Translations under genes and position numbers: made by a program
Assembly: GCA_031284105.1 (NCBI GenBank)
Contig: JAITAN010000211.1
Location: 1 to 6,220, forward strand
Direction: 5' to 3'
DNA: 6,220 nt
Source: Treponema sp.
Lineage (GTDB): Bacteria; Spirochaetota; Spirochaetia; Treponematales; Breznakiellaceae
Notes under the pieces: model-generated
Seen by the model: only the letters and a program-made list of their open reading frames with translations
Told to the model about the DNA's origin: nothing
Databases searched by the model: none
Part shown: piece after piece, positions 5,573 to 6,220 of the stretch
How positions within the stretch are numbered: the first letter of the stretch is position 1
Layout of the letters: every line of letters starts with the position of its first letter

Positions 5573-5855
5573 GGAGAAAGAAGAATTTTTACCGGAGAGT
5601 TTAAGGAACGGAACTTGCCCTGAAGACGGATCGGAAACGGTCTTGCCCAAGAGCTTGGCATTGACCGGAATATGCCGGCACGGTGGAAGCGGGAGATGAA
5701 GCGGGCGAAAGGGGAGCGACGAAAGCCTTCAGCGGCAGAGGAAATGCCCGGGATGGAGAGACGGCTCGGTTACAGAAGGAAATGCCGACCTGCGGGAGAC
5801 GAATGAAATATTAAAAAAAGCAGTAGCCATCTTCACTATACAAAATCCCCGCTAG
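5573..5855 (+). pseudogene. IS3-family transposase orfA, multiply frameshifted
   Basis: Three frames must be joined. Frame 1 gives GERRIFTGEFKER, a stop at 5621-5623, then GLAQELGIDRNMPARWKREM, the DNA-binding helix-turn-helix of IS3 OrfA. Its spacing is shorter than expected around the stop, suggesting a small deletion. Frame 2 gives KAFSGRGNARDGETARLQKE. Frame 3 gives ADLRETNEILKKAVAIF, the conserved end of the OrfA leucine-zipper region, then a stop at 5853-5855. At least two frameshifts and one stop make it a clear pseudogene. The OrfA assignment rests on remembered family motifs. Confidence 0.8.
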
Positions 5856-5909
5856 CGACGTACCTGTTCATGCGGCGGTATCAAGGACAGTACTCCGTTA
5901 CGAAAATGA
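5855..5909 (+). pseudogene. IS3-family transposase orfB, first codons only
   Basis: This frame reads ATYLFMRRYQGQYSVTKMT, matching the usual OrfB opening (a Phe-Met/Ile pair, then a Tyr- or Ser-Val-x-x-Met helix). It begins at the orfA stop in a different frame, as IS3 elements do for frameshifted OrfAB fusion. The similarity stops at the CTAG at 5910-5913. The integrase core with its DDE triad is absent from the window and may continue beyond the inserted IS. Confidence 0.7.
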
Positions 5910-5913
5910 CTAG

Positions 5914-6220
5914 GGAAGCGCTGATAAAACCGAAAAGGGAGGAGTAGAATAAGAAGCATGGAAAAGCAACAAACAGTTACGGATATAGAATATGGAAAGA
6001 GAAAACAGATAAGCCGGTGCGAAGTATTTGTGGATACTATGGAGCATCTTGTACCGTGGAAAAAACTTGAAGAGCAAATACGCCCCTCTTATTTTCAAGG
6101 AAAACGCGGACGGCCGCCGAAAGGGATACAACCCATGCCGAGAATGCATCCGCTGTAGATATGCTTCAACTTGGCAGATGAGGGAGTGGAAGAGCATATT
6201 TACGACGGTTACGCGATGAG
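5914..6220 (+). mobile_element. Left part of an IS5-type insertion sequence inserted in IS3 orfB
   Basis: The proposed left end GGAAGCGCTGATAAAAC (5914-5930) resembles the GGAAG-type ends I recall for IS5-group elements. It directly follows CTAG (5910-5913), which fits the 4-bp YTAR target used by that group. A transposase frame starts about 45 bases inside, the usual distance. The right end lies outside the window, so neither the matching inverted repeat nor the duplicated CTAG can be checked. Confidence 0.6.
5958..6220 (+). pseudogene. IS5-family transposase, interrupted by an amber codon, truncated by the window edge
   Basis: The ATG at 5958 follows GGGAGGAG (5937-5944), a strong site at a longish 13-base distance. 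The frame reads MEKQQTVTDIEYGKRKQI, DTMEHLVPWKKLEEQIRP, YFQGKRGRPPKG and MPRMHPL, then TAG at 6156-6158. It continues in the same frame as ICFNLADEGVEEHIYDGYAM to the edge. This is the N-terminal domain of IS5-type transposases (VPW, KRGRPP, LQIWFNLxD, DSYAMR). At the TAG position the family normally has Gln, so a CAG-to-TAG change fits, and Trp has become Cys two codons later. The catalytic DDE part lies beyond the window. Apart from these changes it is less decayed than the two neighbouring IS remnants. Confidence 0.85.

Larger units (their letters stand above)
5573..5909 (+). mobile_element. Fragment of an IS3-family insertion sequence
   Basis: The stretch carries the typical IS3 order: a short orfA with a helix-turn-helix and leucine-rich tail, then orfB in another frame. 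Both are broken. Its left end abuts the truncated IS427-like transposase of opposite strand. Its right end stops abruptly inside orfB at the CTAG that borders the next IS. No terminal inverted repeat was recognised, so the left boundary is approximate. Confidence 0.75.

Noticed and set aside
5060..5623. Plus-strand 187-codon open frame
   Set aside because: Most of it is antisense to the IS427-like transposase remnant. Only its last codons overlap the IS3 orfA start.

Overview
The window looks like chromosomal DNA of an anaerobic, host-associated bacterium. A treponeme-like spirochaete is my best guess. It rests on remembered resemblance of the dihydrouridine synthase, TatD-like, response-regulator and flavodiiron proteins to treponemal ones, plus the mix of AT-rich and GC-rich stretches and heavy IS debris. 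I ran no database search, so the taxonomy is an inference.

Layout. (1) 1-591, minus strand: a probable gene start at position 11 (strong Shine-Dalgarno site) runs off the left edge. Upstream of it lie two small inverted repeats, an array of about eleven 21-bp repeats (100-351) and a promoter-like site (563-591). A minus-strand frame is open from 562 to the window edge and reads through the whole array as heptads of the form F-L-(T/I)-K-N-x-x. (2) 592-911: GC-rich DNA with no recognised gene and one terminator-like hairpin. (3) 912-2774, minus strand: a tRNA-dihydrouridine synthase gene followed, with a 4-bp ATGA overlap, by a TatD-like metal-dependent hydrolase gene broken by one homopolymer frameshift and lacking the last metal-binding Asp. 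(4) 2775-2929: divergent intergenic region with a good promoter for the next gene. (5) 2930-4700, plus strand: a CheY-like single-domain response regulator with its own terminator, then a flavodiiron protein (O2/NO reductase) with its own terminator. (6) 4701-4965: open but unrecognised DNA. (7) 4966-6220: a pile of decayed insertion sequences. These are a minus-strand IS5-family (IS427-like) transposase remnant, an abutting plus-strand IS3-family orfA/orfB remnant, and a second IS5-type element that appears to have inserted into the IS3 orfB at a CTAG site. The transposase of that second element has an amber codon and runs off the right edge.

Function. The intact genes cover tRNA modification, phosphorelay signalling and oxygen or nitric oxide detoxification in an anaerobe. 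They need not form one pathway. The most unusual element is the 21-bp array: each unit carries a near-perfect palindrome with a T5 tract, spaced two helical turns apart, and is open as a heptad peptide on both strands.
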